Positions 35,725 to 45,271 of a stretch of DNA of 64,000 nt are shown here, piece by piece. This stretch comes from Candidatus Jettenia sp. AMX2. GTDB lineage: Bacteria; Planctomycetota; Brocadiia; Brocadiales; Brocadiaceae. The notes under the pieces are model-generated. The model did no database searches. It had not been told where the DNA came from and worked only from the letters and a program-made list of their open reading frames with translations. Positions within the stretch are counted from its first letter, which is position 1. Each line of letters begins with the position of its first letter. The position numbers and the translations under genes were made by a program. The stretch lies in the NCBI GenBank assembly GCA_030583665.1, contig CP129469.1, positions 1,665,043-1,729,042 of the forward strand, written 5' to 3'.

Positions 35725-37494
35725 TTATCTTTTCTCCTCCCTTCCTTCAAGCCATGTGTTAATCTCTTCATTGGGTTTCCAGATCACACGCTTTAATGAT
35801 ATTACACCAACAGGACAATCTTTACAATTTCCACACCTGATGCATACATCGGTATATTTCATCACGATACCATCCCTGCTGACAAATGGCTGGTATTCTT
35901 TGCTTTCGTCATATACGTCAACCTGTCTTAATGCACCCACCGGACACACCATACTGCACCGGCCACAAAGCACACATTCATTCACTTCAACATTGATACT
36001 CAGGTCACATTTTAAACAACGGGATGCTTCAATTTTAGCCTGTTCTTCCGTAAGGCCCAATTCAACAAGGTCAAAAGTTCCTTCCCTCTCAGGTACCGGC
36101 AGCATACCCATCTTTTGGCGGGACACTGCGTCATAATTTTCTTCGCGTTCCTCGATTTCCCTGTCTACAAGAGTAACCCAGACTTTTTTCTCAGGCTCCT
36201 TAATTTCCACGCCTCTTATATATGCATCTATTGTTTTCGCAGCGCGATGCCCCTGTGCAATGCATTCAATAACGGTACTTGGCCCCAGCGTTATATCACC
36301 TCCGGCGAAGACACCTTCTTTCGTTGTCTTAAGAGAATCATCTACTGCAAGCGTCCCCCACCTGGTAACTTCCAAGGTGATATCATTCTCAAGAAACTTC
36401 AAATCAGGTTCCTGACTGACCGCAGTAATGATACAGTCTGTCTCTATGCTGAATTCTGAGTTGGGAACCGGTTCCGGCCTTCTTCTTCCACTGCTATCAG
36501 GCTGGCCCAGCCGCATTTTAATACAATCCAAAGCTTTTACCCTGCCATTCTCAGTCTGTATTCTGATTGGTGCTGCCAGAAAATGGAATTTGATTCCTTC
36601 GTGTTCAGCCTCTTCGACCTCCCATGAAAGGGCAGGCATCTCTTCGCGTGTTCTCCTGTAAACAATAGAAACATCCGGACTCAAACGATATGATGTTCGT
36701 GCAGCATCTATAGCTGAATTTCCTCCACCGATCACTACCACTTTTTTGCCAGGACTCCTCATGTCACCGTCATTCACCCTTTTTAAAAACTCCAGGCAAT
36801 CCATAACTCCGGATGTCCCTTCTTCACCGGGAATCTCAAGCCTCTTCCCCTTCTGTGCGCCTACAGCGATAAATACAGCTTTATACCCTTCGGTAAACAA
36901 ATCAGAGATTTTTTTCCCTGGAGATCCAATAATGGTATTCGTCTTTATCTCTACTCCCCGCTCCACGATATCCCGTACATCAAACATAATTTGTTCCCGG
37001 GGAAGCCTGTATGAGGGAATTGCCCACATCATCATACCGCCTACCTGTGATTCTTTTTCAAAAACTGTTACCTTGTAACCCAATCCTGCAAGATCGTTGG
37101 CAGCGGTTAATCCTGCCGGACCTGCCCCAATAATAGCAACCTTGTCTTCCCTTTGTTTTATCTGCGGAAGCGGAAGTTTTATCTTGTTTTTATAGATATA
37201 ATCAGTGACGAATCTTTTTAGTGCATCTATCGCAACGGGTTTATCAAAATCACCGCGTTTACATTTACTTTCACAGGGATGCGGACATATATATCCGCAA
37301 ACGGCCGGAAAAGGATTCGTTTCCTTCATCAATTCGTAAGACTCAAGATATTTGCCTTCCTTAATGAGGCGAATATACCCTGGTGCATCCATATGAGCCG
37401 GACAACGATGCTGGCAACGAACGTTTTCCTTTAGCCAATCCAGGTCAACGCGTACCCGTATTCCCTGCTGTTTTGGTATTGTTGCTTGATTCAT
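35725..37494 (-). CDS. GltD-like NAD(P) oxidoreductase with C-terminal [4Fe-4S] ferredoxin domain
   Basis: This 589-residue flavoprotein has three parts. Residues ~20-110 hold N-terminal Cys clusters ([21 protein letters not shown]) for [4Fe-4S] centres, as in glutamate synthase small subunit. Residues ~125-440 hold FAD- and NAD(P)-binding folds ([30 protein letters not shown]). The C-terminus (~490-575) has two ferredoxin motifs: [12 protein letters not shown] and [11 protein letters not shown], the second one residue shorter than usual. It sits between the Rieske and cytochrome b genes, so it is probably a cytoplasmic subunit linking quinol oxidation to NAD(P) chemistry in the anammox bc-type complex. 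Ribosome site AAAAGG. Confidence 0.88.
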   Translation of the reverse strand: MNQATIPKQQGIRVRVDLDWLKENVRCQHRCPAHMDAPGYIRLIKEGKYLESYELMKETNPFPAVCGYICPHPCESKCKRGDFDKPVAIDALKRFVTDYIYKNKIKLPLPQIKQREDKVAIIGAGPAGLTAANDLAGLGYKVTVFEKESQVGGMMMWAIPSYRLPREQIMFDVRDIVERGVEIKTNTIIGSPGKKISDLFTEGYKAVFIAVGAQKGKRLEIPGEEGTSGVMDCLEFLKRVNDGDMRSPGKKVVVIGGGNSAIDAARTSYRLSPDVSIVYRRTREEMPALSWEVEEAEHEGIKFHFLAAPIRIQTENGRVKALDCIKMRLGQPDSSGRRRPEPVPNSEFSIETDCIITAVSQEPDLKFLENDITLEVTRWGTLAVDDSLKTTKEGVFAGGDITLGPSTVIECIAQGHRAAKTIDAYIRGVEIKEPEKKVWVTLVDREIEEREENYDAVSRQKMGMLPVPEREGTFDLVELGLTEEQAKIEASRCLKCDLSINVEVNECVLCGRCSMVCPVGALRQVDVYDESKEYQPFVSRDGIVMKYTDVCIRCGNCKDCPVGVISLKRVIWKPNEEINTWLEGREEKR

Positions 37495-37537
37495 AACGAT
37501 AACCTTTTAAAAGATGCTGTTAAATTTTCAAATTACG

Positions 37538-38059
37538 TTAAACAATTAATTCTGTATTTACCGGTACTGTTTTGCTGGTATCTACAACCAGTTTTCCGTT
37601 CTCAGCGAGAATTACTTCATAATGGTCTAATGGTCTCGGAGCAGGTCCGGCAAAATTCACACCGTTCCGGTAATATTTGCTTCCATGACAGGGGCATTCA
37701 AAAATATTCTTTTCTTTGGAAAACTCTACAGCACACCCCAAATGCTGGCACACAACGGAAATTGCTTTGAAACTATTTCCGTCACGAACAACAAAAATCT
37801 TCCTTAGTTTTAATGTTGTTACGGAATTTTCCGGAAAATTACCCGGCTCTCCAACTGCAAATTTTGGCGAAGGTTCATAGAGCACTTTAGGATAAAAAAA
37901 CCCTTTATACCCCATTATCTGCAATAAATAGGTACCAATTGTTGCAAAGAACAACCCCCAGCCGGCCAATGTTAAAAAATTCCTTCTTGAGAAAGAAGGG
38001 AACCATATACTTTCACCACTTTCCGATGCATCGTATTTCGTTTTTTCTTTTGTCTTCAT
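37538..38059 (-). CDS. Rieske iron-sulfur protein
   Basis: This 173-residue protein has a twin-Arg-type N-terminus (SRRNFLTLAGWG followed by a hydrophobic helix) at residues ~24-50, then the Rieske domain. The [2Fe-2S] ligands are in CQHLGC (~104-109) and CPCHGS (~122-127). It would be exported folded and anchored by its N-terminal helix, with the cluster outside, moving electrons from cytochrome b to the multihaem subunits. AGGAGGT precedes the ATG at ideal distance. It is the first gene of the operon that ends at the terminator near 31.06 kb. Confidence 0.93.
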   Translation of the reverse strand: MKTKEKTKYDASESGESIWFPSFSRRNFLTLAGWGLFFATIGTYLLQIMGYKGFFYPKVLYEPSPKFAVGEPGNFPENSVTTLKLRKIFVVRDGNSFKAISVVCQHLGCAVEFSKEKNIFECPCHGSKYYRNGVNFAGPAPRPLDHYEVILAENGKLVVDTSKTVPVNTELIV

Positions 38060-38247
38060 GCCATAACCTCCTGCACTAAATACTTTATCAAATTTATAAA
38101 TTCATTGGTAATTTGTGTTACATTGCTTTGTCCGTATAAATATCTTTCTCCGCCAGTAGCAGGCTTTTGTAAATTCTCCTGAATGGCGCATCTTATCTCT
38201 ATCCTGAATAAATGTCAAATACATTTTGGAAACAGAAATTAAATATT

Positions 38248-38490
38248 TTATGCTTTCTTTACCAGCAAACGATACGCACCCTGGAGGTTCTCTACGGTAA
38301 TAATTTTATGCCCTTCTTCCTTTAAACTACGGGGAACACTTCTCATTGGTTCACCGTCATCCAAAATAATTTCCAGAATCTGACCGGAATCCATCATATC
38401 CAGTTTCAACTTTGTCTTCACAAAATTAATGGGGCAAAGTACCCCCCTTAAATCAATATGCTCATCAGGGTTTGTACTTCCTTCTTCCAT
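38248..38490 (-). CDS. TusA/SirA-like sulfur carrier
   Basis: This 80-residue protein (ATG at 38490 with GGAG 8 bases upstream; the longer frame needs a TTG) has the TusA signature IDLRGVLCPINFVKTKLKL near the N-terminus, with the sulfur-carrying Cys. TusA proteins carry persulfide sulfur in the cytoplasm. It is the last gene of a minus-strand set with a JAMM protease, a CysM-like synthase, a DsrE-like protein and a sulfite-reductase-like protein. It may be the sulfur carrier of that set, because no ThiS/CysO-type protein with a Gly-Gly end is visible. Confidence 0.85.
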   Translation of the reverse strand: MEEGSTNPDEHIDLRGVLCPINFVKTKLKLDMMDSGQILEIILDDGEPMRSVPRSLKEEGHKIITVENLQGAYRLLVKKA

Positions 38491-38595
38491 AGAGAAAACT
38501 CCAAACAAGATGCATTCTGTTTATTTTTGGTTGTAAGTTCCGGTTTTCAGCCTAGATTTTCCCTAAAACGCTACCGGAGACTTCTTTTTTTGTTG

Positions 38596-39009
38596 TTATA
38601 TCCGTATTTCTTCTTCTTCAAACTGTTTTTTTACTTCATCAAACACCCATGAACGTGCCTCAATTTTCCTGCCTTTTTCTATAGCGATAATAATATAGGA
38701 ATAACCAGGCCATGCACGCTCGGTATCAAACGCCGAAGGAACCGGCGGGTGATCAGGGTGTGAATGATAGATCCCTATAATCTGTAAACCTTTTTTCCCT
38801 GCTTCCCTGTCCATACTAGCAAATTCTTTGCCATCTATTTCATACCGGTCATGGGTTCTTTCTGTGTTCTTATTTTGTGCGGGGTAAATTTCGATAACCC
38901 TCTTTTCCGGAATGTATTTACCTAACAGCAACCCGCAACATTCCAAAGGATAATTTTTTTTAACCTGCTCCTCTATCTCATGAAACTCATTTTTATTTAT
39001 AAATAACAA
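38596..39009 (-). CDS. JAMM/MPN+ metalloprotease (Mec-like)
   Basis: This 137-residue protein is a single JAB1/MPN+ domain. The zinc-site motif H-x-H-x7-S-x2-D is intact (HSHPDHPPVPSAFD), and a Glu suited to catalysis lies upstream near the ECCGLLLG segment. Bacterial members such as Mycobacterium Mec+ cleave cysteine or other adducts from ThiS-like sulfur carriers, and are encoded with a CysM-type synthase, as here. The start appears to be TTG (no in-frame ATG near), with GGAG 10 bases upstream. The substrate is uncertain because the expected carrier gene is not next to it. Confidence 0.82.
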   Translation of the reverse strand: MLFINKNEFHEIEEQVKKNYPLECCGLLLGKYIPEKRVIEIYPAQNKNTERTHDRYEIDGKEFASMDREAGKKGLQIIGIYHSHPDHPPVPSAFDTERAWPGYSYIIIAIEKGRKIEARSWVFDEVKKQFEEEEIRI

Positions 39010-39051
39010 TGCCGGAAAACTCCAAAGTCTCAGGAATAAGCATTCTTTATT

Positions 39052-39996
39052 TTATATACCCGCCCAAAAACTGGTACTCAGATACCGATCTCCCCTGTCG
39101 GGAAAGACCGTAACAATTACCCCTTTCTCAACTTCATGCGCAACCCTCAAGGATGCTACCAGTGCAGCTCCGGATGAATATCCCACAAAAATCCCTTCTT
39201 CGGCTGCGAGCTTTCTGACAGCTGCATAAGCATCTTCTGTATCAACCGCAATCTTCCTGTCCGGGAAAGACTCCTCATAGATACCAGGAACAACTGAAGT
39301 TGTCATATGTTTCATGCCTTCCAGTCCATGAATGGAAGTCGATGGCTCAACAGATATTACCTGAATACCGGGATTATATTCTTTTAGCCTTCTCCCGGTA
39401 CCCATGAGGGTGCCGCTGGTACCAAGACATGCAATAAAGTGGGTTATTTCACCTGCAGTCTGGTTCCATATCTCAACCCCCGTTGTTTCGTAATGCATCT
39501 GCCAGTTTGCAGGATTATTGTACTGATCAGCATAAAAGTATTTTGAAGGATCTTCTTCTACAATCCGCTTTGCCTCAAACATAGCACCATCTGAACCAAG
39601 CAATGGATCGGTAAATAGAATCTTTGCCCCAAAGGCACGTACGATCCTCTTCCGTTCCTCACTCACATTTAATGGCATCACTAAGGCTACTTTATACCCC
39701 TTTGTTGCACCAATAAGAGCATAAGCAATGCCCGTATTTCCTGAAGTTGAATCTATAATTGTTCTATCGTAGCTTAATTTCCCGGATTTTTCTGCCTCTT
39801 CTATAATCCTCAGTGCCGGACGGTCTTTTACTGAACCTCCGGGATTAAACCACTCTGCTTTGACATAAACCTCTACGTCTTTGTTTTTTAATCCTTCTGC
39901 AACTCTGTGGATTCTCAGCAAGGGGGTATTCCCGATTTTATCTAATACTGAGTTATCAGAAATGATTCCTGACAGGCATTTTGCATTATTTAACAC
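39052..39996 (-). CDS. Cysteine synthase, CysM-like (PLP enzyme)
   Basis: This 314-residue fold-type II PLP enzyme has the Schiff-base Lys in GGSVKDRPA, the phosphate-binding substrate loop STSGNTG, and the PLP-phosphate loop GTSGTLMGTG. GIFVGYSSGAAL and RYLSTSFW near the end resemble the CysO-dependent CysM of Mycobacterium more than standard CysK. It would make cysteine from O-acetyl- or O-phosphoserine with carrier-bound or free sulfide. The start is GTG without a clear ribosome site, so it may be a few codons off. It is adjacent to a JAMM protease, as in the CysM-CysO-Mec system. Confidence 0.85.
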   Translation of the reverse strand: MLNNAKCLSGIISDNSVLDKIGNTPLLRIHRVAEGLKNKDVEVYVKAEWFNPGGSVKDRPALRIIEEAEKSGKLSYDRTIIDSTSGNTGIAYALIGATKGYKVALVMPLNVSEERKRIVRAFGAKILFTDPLLGSDGAMFEAKRIVEEDPSKYFYADQYNNPANWQMHYETTGVEIWNQTAGEITHFIACLGTSGTLMGTGRRLKEYNPGIQVISVEPSTSIHGLEGMKHMTTSVVPGIYEESFPDRKIAVDTEDAYAAVRKLAAEEGIFVGYSSGAALVASLRVAHEVEKGVIVTVFPDRGDRYLSTSFWAGI

Positions 39997-40022
39997 GGTA
40001 TATTAAGAATTACTACCTTTCT

Positions 40023-40442
40023 TTATATGAACAATTGTGTTTCTGCACCATCTGCAATTTCCAGCAGCGTGGTTAACCCAACAATATCATCAACCCTGGC
40101 CCTGACCACAGAATCATCTAGTCCCATAAGTTTCACAGCCGTAGTACATGCATAAATCTTCAGGTTTCCCATCATTCTTACATCGTAAAGTATCTCTTTC
40201 AGTGATACCGGATGGACTTCCTGAATCTGTTTTAATAAGTTTTCACCTTTTTCACCGAACTCGGCAGGCAGTTTCTCCGGGTCAAAATCCTCATTTACAA
40301 ACTTCTTTAGCGCCCAAAAGAAGAGAAAGATATAGGTTTCCCTCCCCATAGAGGCCGCTGTTATCGCTAGTGTTATGATTTGATAAAGTCTGTCATACGT
40401 GCCGCTATGAGCAAAGATAACGAATTTTTTCCTGTTTCCCAT
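40023..40442 (-). CDS. DsrE-family sulfur-relay-like protein
   Basis: About 139 residues from the ATG at 40442 (GAGAAG upstream); a TTG five codons earlier would overlap the sulfite-reductase gene by four bases. The fold pattern (KFVIFAHSGTYDRLYQIITLAITAASMG) is that of DsrE/TusD-like proteins. A single conserved-looking Cys lies in LKIYACTTAVKLMG, where DsrE proteins carry the active Cys. These small proteins pass persulfide sulfur between partners such as TusA. It directly follows the sulfite-reductase-like gene, which supports a sulfur-transfer role. Confidence 0.75.
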   Translation of the reverse strand: MGNRKKFVIFAHSGTYDRLYQIITLAITAASMGRETYIFLFFWALKKFVNEDFDPEKLPAEFGEKGENLLKQIQEVHPVSLKEILYDVRMMGNLKIYACTTAVKLMGLDDSVVRARVDDIVGLTTLLEIADGAETQLFI

Positions 40443-40453
40443 AAAAGCACTTC

Positions 40454-41344
40454 TCAATCTTTTATAAAGGCATTTGCAACATCTTTTCTGAATTTATCCA
40501 GACCTACCCGGTCTATAGAAACACCTATCCTCTCTTTTTTCCTGCCATTTTCTTTATACCATTGTAAGGTCGCGGTGATAAAATCGTCTACTTTGCTGTC
40601 TGGCAGGAAGTTAACCACTTGATCAGCTTCCCTCGGATGGCGGCCATGCTTTCCACCAACACGCACCAGCCAGCCCTTTTTCTTGTCCTTCCAGGCGTCT
40701 GTAGGGCATGCCCTTATACAATCACCACAATATACACATTTGGATTCGTCAAATACCGGACGGCCTTCTTTGTCTGAAACAATTGCCCCTTCCAGACATG
40801 CCTTTGCACATAAGGTGCATCCATTACATAAATCCTTATTCCATACCGGGTAAACTACACCCTGAAACCCCAAATCCATTCCTCTTGTTCTTGAACAATC
40901 GATAGGACATCCTGAAAAACTCATTTTAAATTTATGATGGCAGGGTGAGCCAAAAAACTTCTCGTCAACCTCCAGCGATTTGGCCTGTGTATCCATAATC
41001 CCGTTGGGATTATACTCGCATCCCCCGCATGCAGTCGGAACCCTCACCCTCGGACCACAGGAAGCAACCTTTTGCCCCACGGCCGCCAACTCCTTTATTA
41101 CCACATCAAAATCATCAATATGGACGCCAATTATCTCAACCGATTGCCTGAAACTCAGATGACAATAACCCAACCTGCTATATTTCTTTGCAACCTCTGC
41201 AATCTTTATGAGTTTTTCAGGAGTGATTCTCCCGCCCGGCACCTTTAATCTCACGGTGAACAGATCTTTTTGGGTTTGTTTTATAAAACCACCGGACTTT
41301 AACTCATTCATATCAACTTTTTGTTTTACAGTCTCCTGAACCAT
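40454..41344 (-). CDS. AsrC-like sulfite/nitrite reductase with ferredoxin insert
   Basis: This 296-residue protein has one sirohaem reductase domain: an N-terminal ferrodoxin-like half (FTVRLKVPGGRI, then LSFRQSVEIIGV) and the sirohaem/[4Fe-4S] ligands in CGGCEYNP and SGCPIDCSR. A two-cluster ferredoxin domain follows (CNGCTLCAKACLEGA and CVYCGDCIRACP). This layout is that of AsrC, the catalytic subunit of anaerobic sulfite reductase, and related to DsrA/B. It probably reduces sulfite to sulfide, but nitrite reduction cannot be excluded in a nitrogen-cycling organism. The sirohaem synthase gene lies upstream and sulfur-transfer genes downstream. Confidence 0.82.
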   Translation of the reverse strand: MVQETVKQKVDMNELKSGGFIKQTQKDLFTVRLKVPGGRITPEKLIKIAEVAKKYSRLGYCHLSFRQSVEIIGVHIDDFDVVIKELAAVGQKVASCGPRVRVPTACGGCEYNPNGIMDTQAKSLEVDEKFFGSPCHHKFKMSFSGCPIDCSRTRGMDLGFQGVVYPVWNKDLCNGCTLCAKACLEGAIVSDKEGRPVFDESKCVYCGDCIRACPTDAWKDKKKGWLVRVGGKHGRHPREADQVVNFLPDSKVDDFITATLQWYKENGRKKERIGVSIDRVGLDKFRKDVANAFIKD

Positions 41345-41486
41345 TTATACTCCTGATATTTTTAATGTATTCGTCATATTTACAAGCACTTAACAAAACA
41401 ATTTATGGAATAAACATACCCAAGAATAATCTTAGCACTTCCCTAAATATCTTGCAAGAAAAAAGAAGTCTATAGGATTTGTGAAC

Positions 41487-42131
41487 TTATTTCTGACTTT
41501 TTGAGGATTTTTCGGAAATAATCTCCTCTATTTTCTTTTCTACCGCAACCGGCCCTTCTTCTTTGAGAATTTCAAGCATATCGGGGCCTGCAATACGCTG
41601 TAAAATATCACGCCTTACTGACTCATCCTTAATTTCACTGAGTACCTTTCGGCGTGTTTCTGCCAGAATTTTTGTAAATCCACCATACTCATTTCCAAAT
41701 TGTGTTTCCAAACGCTCACGGATGTTGCGCGCTAATGCTGGACTTGCACCACCTGTCGATATACAAATTGAAAGATCCCCCCGCATAATGGAAGAAGGTA
41801 CAATAAAAGAACAAAATTCCGGCCTGTCAACAACATTTACCAGCTGACCATTTTCAAGGGCGTCGTAATAAATAGTTTTATTAACTTCTTCATCATCGGT
41901 AGACGCAATAACCACAAATGCCCCGTTCAGAAATATTTTGTTATATTTCTGTCTGATTCGCTCAATTCCTTCTTCTTTCTCCAGTTCGGGGCAAAACTCA
42001 GGGGATATTACCGTTACCTTTGCTCCTGCATCCTTTAAACTACAAACCTTACGCCATGCAATATTCCCTCCCCCCACCACGACACATTTTCTGTTCTGTA
42101 TGTTAAGAAACATCGGATAATATTTTGCCAT
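41487..42131 (-). CDS. Precorrin-2 dehydrogenase / sirohydrochlorin ferrochelatase
   Basis: This 214-residue enzyme corresponds to the N-terminal half of CysG or yeast Met8. It starts with a Rossmann motif (VVVGGGNIAWRKVCSL) and continues with the family segments VNVVDRPEFCSFIVPS and ISTGGASPALARNIRERLE. It oxidises precorrin-2 and can insert iron to give sirohaem, the cofactor of the sulfite-reductase-like protein encoded 143 bases downstream. No methyltransferase (SUMT) domain is attached. GAGGGAAG precedes the ATG. Confidence 0.9.
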   Translation of the reverse strand: MAKYYPMFLNIQNRKCVVVGGGNIAWRKVCSLKDAGAKVTVISPEFCPELEKEEGIERIRQKYNKIFLNGAFVVIASTDDEEVNKTIYYDALENGQLVNVVDRPEFCSFIVPSSIMRGDLSICISTGGASPALARNIRERLETQFGNEYGGFTKILAETRRKVLSEIKDESVRRDILQRIAGPDMLEILKEEGPVAVEKKIEEIISEKSSKSQK

Positions 42132-42276
42132 CTTCCCTCATCACTTCAAAAAATATTTTACTCTTTTCAAAAAATAGAATTACAGGATTAAAAATTCGGG
42201 CGTGACAGAATTACAGAATGGAAATAATCTTTCATTATGAAATTTTCATTTTGCATGACAACGTAATGCCATGTTT

Positions 42277-43587
42277 TTATGAAGCAAAAGTCCGTATTTC
42301 TTCACCCTTAATTAAATCTTCGTACGTCTCCCGCTCCCGGATGGTGTAGTACAGATCTCCATCGACCATTACTTCGCAGGGGCGGGGACGGGAATTGTAC
42401 GTAGAACTCATACTAAATCCGTATGCACCGGCGCTGAATATTGCCAGCAAATCTCCCTCTTTTACCTGCGGTAAAGCCCTGTTTGTGGCAAAGGTATCGC
42501 TTGTTTCACAAACCGGACCTACAATATCAACCAGCTTCAAACCAGTATCCGTCGTAACAGGCTCATTTTCATTCATTACTTCCGGCATCATTATGTCTGT
42601 ATTTACAGGCCATATTTTATGAAACGCATCATAAAGAGCCGGACGCAACAAGTCATTCATGGCGGCATCACAAATAACGAATTTCTTACCATGCAGGGTT
42701 TCTTTTGTATAAACAACACGGGTAACCAGAATACCTGAGTTCCCTACAATGAACCTTCCAGGTTCCATAATCAGATTGCACCGCATTTCCTTGACCAGAG
42801 GAAGAATTTTTGAAGCATAGTCCTGTGGCTGTATTACCTCCTTGCCGTTATAAGAGATACAGTAGCCACCACCAATATTCAGATATTCTATACCGATATC
42901 TTTTTTTGTATCCCTGCACCTCCCGGCAAATGCAATAATCCTCTCAAGGGCGTGCATATAAGGATCAACCGTATAAATGGGAGAACCAAGATGCACATGT
43001 AAACCACAGATTTTCACACCGGGATAATTTCCGGATTGCTTTAAAATCCTTTCTGCCTCTGTAAAATCTATACCAAATTTGTTTTCCCGCTTTCCGGTTG
43101 TTGTCTTTGTATGGGTTTTTGCATCGATATCAGGATTAATCCGCAAGGCCACTTTTGGCATCTTATTCATCTCCCTGGCTAGCTTATCAATGCATTCCAG
43201 TTCTGCTGTGGATTCCACATTAAACATAAAAACATCATTGATCAGGGCATACCTTAATTCTTTTTCTGTTTTTCCTACCCCTGCAAATACGATCTTCGAA
43301 GGGTCACCACCTGCCCTGATAACGCGAAATAACTCACCTCCGGAGACCACATCAAAACCTGACCCCTCTTCCATCAATACCCTGCATATTGAAAGATTTG
43401 AATTGGATTTTACTGAAAAACAGATCATGGGACCGACATCATGAAAAGCTGTTTTTAACTCGCGGTAGCGTGCTACAATTGCATTTTTACTATAAATATA
43501 GGCGGGGGTACCTACTTTTGAGACAATATCTCCAACCCTTACCTTTTCACAAAAAAGCGCCTTGTCCCTGTATTCAAAAAAATTCAT
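42277..43587 (-). CDS. lysA: Diaminopimelate decarboxylase
   Basis: This 436-residue PLP enzyme catalyses the last step of lysine synthesis. The alanine-racemase-like barrel has the PLP Lys in MICFSVKSNSN, the HVHLGS segment, and GGGYCISY. The C-terminal part has EPGRFIVGNSG, the catalytic Cys region VGPVCETSD, and the substrate Tyr segment GAYGFSMSSTYNSRPRP. These are all LysA hallmarks. AGGGGA lies 5 bases before the ATG, which starts 2 bases after the argH stop, so the two amino-acid genes are cotranscribed. Confidence 0.95.
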   Translation of the reverse strand: MNFFEYRDKALFCEKVRVGDIVSKVGTPAYIYSKNAIVARYRELKTAFHDVGPMICFSVKSNSNLSICRVLMEEGSGFDVVSGGELFRVIRAGGDPSKIVFAGVGKTEKELRYALINDVFMFNVESTAELECIDKLAREMNKMPKVALRINPDIDAKTHTKTTTGKRENKFGIDFTEAERILKQSGNYPGVKICGLHVHLGSPIYTVDPYMHALERIIAFAGRCRDTKKDIGIEYLNIGGGYCISYNGKEVIQPQDYASKILPLVKEMRCNLIMEPGRFIVGNSGILVTRVVYTKETLHGKKFVICDAAMNDLLRPALYDAFHKIWPVNTDIMMPEVMNENEPVTTDTGLKLVDIVGPVCETSDTFATNRALPQVKEGDLLAIFSAGAYGFSMSSTYNSRPRPCEVMVDGDLYYTIRERETYEDLIKGEEIRTFAS

Positions 43588-43589
43588 AA

Positions 43590-44987
43590 CTATTCCCCTG
43601 TTAATTCCCTACTCAGTTTCCTTTCCCAATACAAAATCCGTTTTTTTACAATCCCCGGCGCTGTAGAACCGTAACTTTTATAATTTTTGATGCAGTTTTC
43701 AACCCCGAGTACCCGATAAACATCTTTTTCGATCGCAGAAGAAAATGCCTTCAAACTTTCTAATTTTAAGTCTGCAAGATTGCAGTGTATCCTTATACAT
43801 TCACGTACAATGTTTCCTACGATCTCGTGGGCCTTCCGGAATGGCAATCCCTTTTCCACAAGATATTCTGCCAAAGCAGTGGCATCTATAAATCCTTTTT
43901 TACAGGCAGACATCATGCGCTCTTCATGAAAATGAATATTTGCCACGAGTTCTGCAAGAACAGACAATGAGGCCTGAACAGTATCTGATGCATCAAATAC
44001 CGCTACTTTGTCTTCCTGCATATCACGATTATAGGTCAATGGTAATCCCTTAAGCAAAGCAAGCAGTGATGATAAATGCCCAAATACACGCCCGCTTTTC
44101 CCACGTATCAACTCTAACACATCCGGGTTCTTTTTTTGAGGCATGATACTGGAACCTGTACAGTAATTGTCACTTATCTCAACAAACATAAATTCATCAT
44201 TGCACCAGATAATCCATTCTTCACATAATCTCGAGAGATGTATAGCAATCAAAGACAGGCAAAGTAAATATTCAACACAAAAATCCCTGTCGCTTACGGC
44301 ATCCATACTGTTTTCACAAATTCCGTTGAAATTAAGCAATTTTGCCGTGAAACGGGCATCCGTCCGGAGTGTTGTGCCTGCGAGAGCACATGCCCCCAGA
44401 GGTGATTTATTGAGCCGGACAAAACAATCTTCGAGGCGTGTTTTATCACGTTCAAACATCTCTACATATGCCAATAAATAATGTGAGAGTAATACAGGCT
44501 GGGCATGCTGGAGATGGGTAAAACCCGGCATGATCCGGTTGAAATACTCTTTCCCCTTCCTTACTAATGCTTTCTGTAATACTGTCAGATACTTTATCGT
44601 TTGCTTCATCTGGTCACGGGCCCAGAGACGTAAATCAAGGGCAACCTGGTCGTTTCTGCTTCTTGCAGTATGGAGTTTCCTCCCAGGTTCCCCAATCCGC
44701 TCAATCAGGGCAGATTCAATATTCATATGAATATCTTCGTGAGACTTTTTGAATTCAAATTTGCCGGCAATAATATCAGACAGAATCCCCCTGAGACCCT
44801 TAACAATTGCATCTTTCTCTTTTTCCGTAATAAGCTTACATTTTGCAAGCATCGTTGCATGCGCAATGCTTCCTTCGATATCGTACTGATAAAGTCTCCA
44901 GTCAAACGAAACTGACTCTGTAAACGCTTCAACCGAAGGCGCCGTCTGTTTTACGAATCTTCCTCCCCACAATTTCTTTTGTTTCAT
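43590..44987 (-). CDS. argH: Argininosuccinate lyase
   Basis: This 465-residue enzyme splits argininosuccinate into arginine and fumarate. It has the fumarase-superfamily signature GSSIMPQKKNPD with the catalytic Ser, the TARSRNDQVALDLRLW segment, and the typical start KLWGGRF. The length is normal. It heads a two-gene operon with lysA. The upstream gap (~300 bases to the CPBP gene on the other strand) holds divergent promoters; no terminator or other gene is visible there. Confidence 0.96.
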   Translation of the reverse strand: MKQKKLWGGRFVKQTAPSVEAFTESVSFDWRLYQYDIEGSIAHATMLAKCKLITEKEKDAIVKGLRGILSDIIAGKFEFKKSHEDIHMNIESALIERIGEPGRKLHTARSRNDQVALDLRLWARDQMKQTIKYLTVLQKALVRKGKEYFNRIMPGFTHLQHAQPVLLSHYLLAYVEMFERDKTRLEDCFVRLNKSPLGACALAGTTLRTDARFTAKLLNFNGICENSMDAVSDRDFCVEYLLCLSLIAIHLSRLCEEWIIWCNDEFMFVEISDNYCTGSSIMPQKKNPDVLELIRGKSGRVFGHLSSLLALLKGLPLTYNRDMQEDKVAVFDASDTVQASLSVLAELVANIHFHEERMMSACKKGFIDATALAEYLVEKGLPFRKAHEIVGNIVRECIRIHCNLADLKLESLKAFSSAIEKDVYRVLGVENCIKNYKSYGSTAPGIVKKRILYWERKLSRELTGE

Positions 44988-45271
44988 AAATCTTTGCCAG
45001 TCTTCTGTAAAGTATATACCCTGCCTTTTCTCAACCTCATAACCTCCCGTCTTCTCATTCTTTTGAATTCACACCCTTTTTACCGGTATTTCTTACAAGA
45101 GTAAGAGCTTAAATATAGCCAAATACTTTACTCTAGTCAACATAATTCATTAAATTGCAAAACCTTGTGATTTTGCAGGGAAACAGCTTTCAGAGAGGTA
45201 TTTGCAGTGCATATTTTCTCCGGTGCAGACGTCTGTTATGGTAATCCCGGATACCCGGAAATTATTTTAAG

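Noticed and set aside
35667-35771. Longer start for the cytochrome b gene
   Set aside because: It would overlap the upstream oxidoreductase gene by ~50 bases and adds a charged segment untypical of cytochrome b; the ATG at 35666 has a ribosome site.
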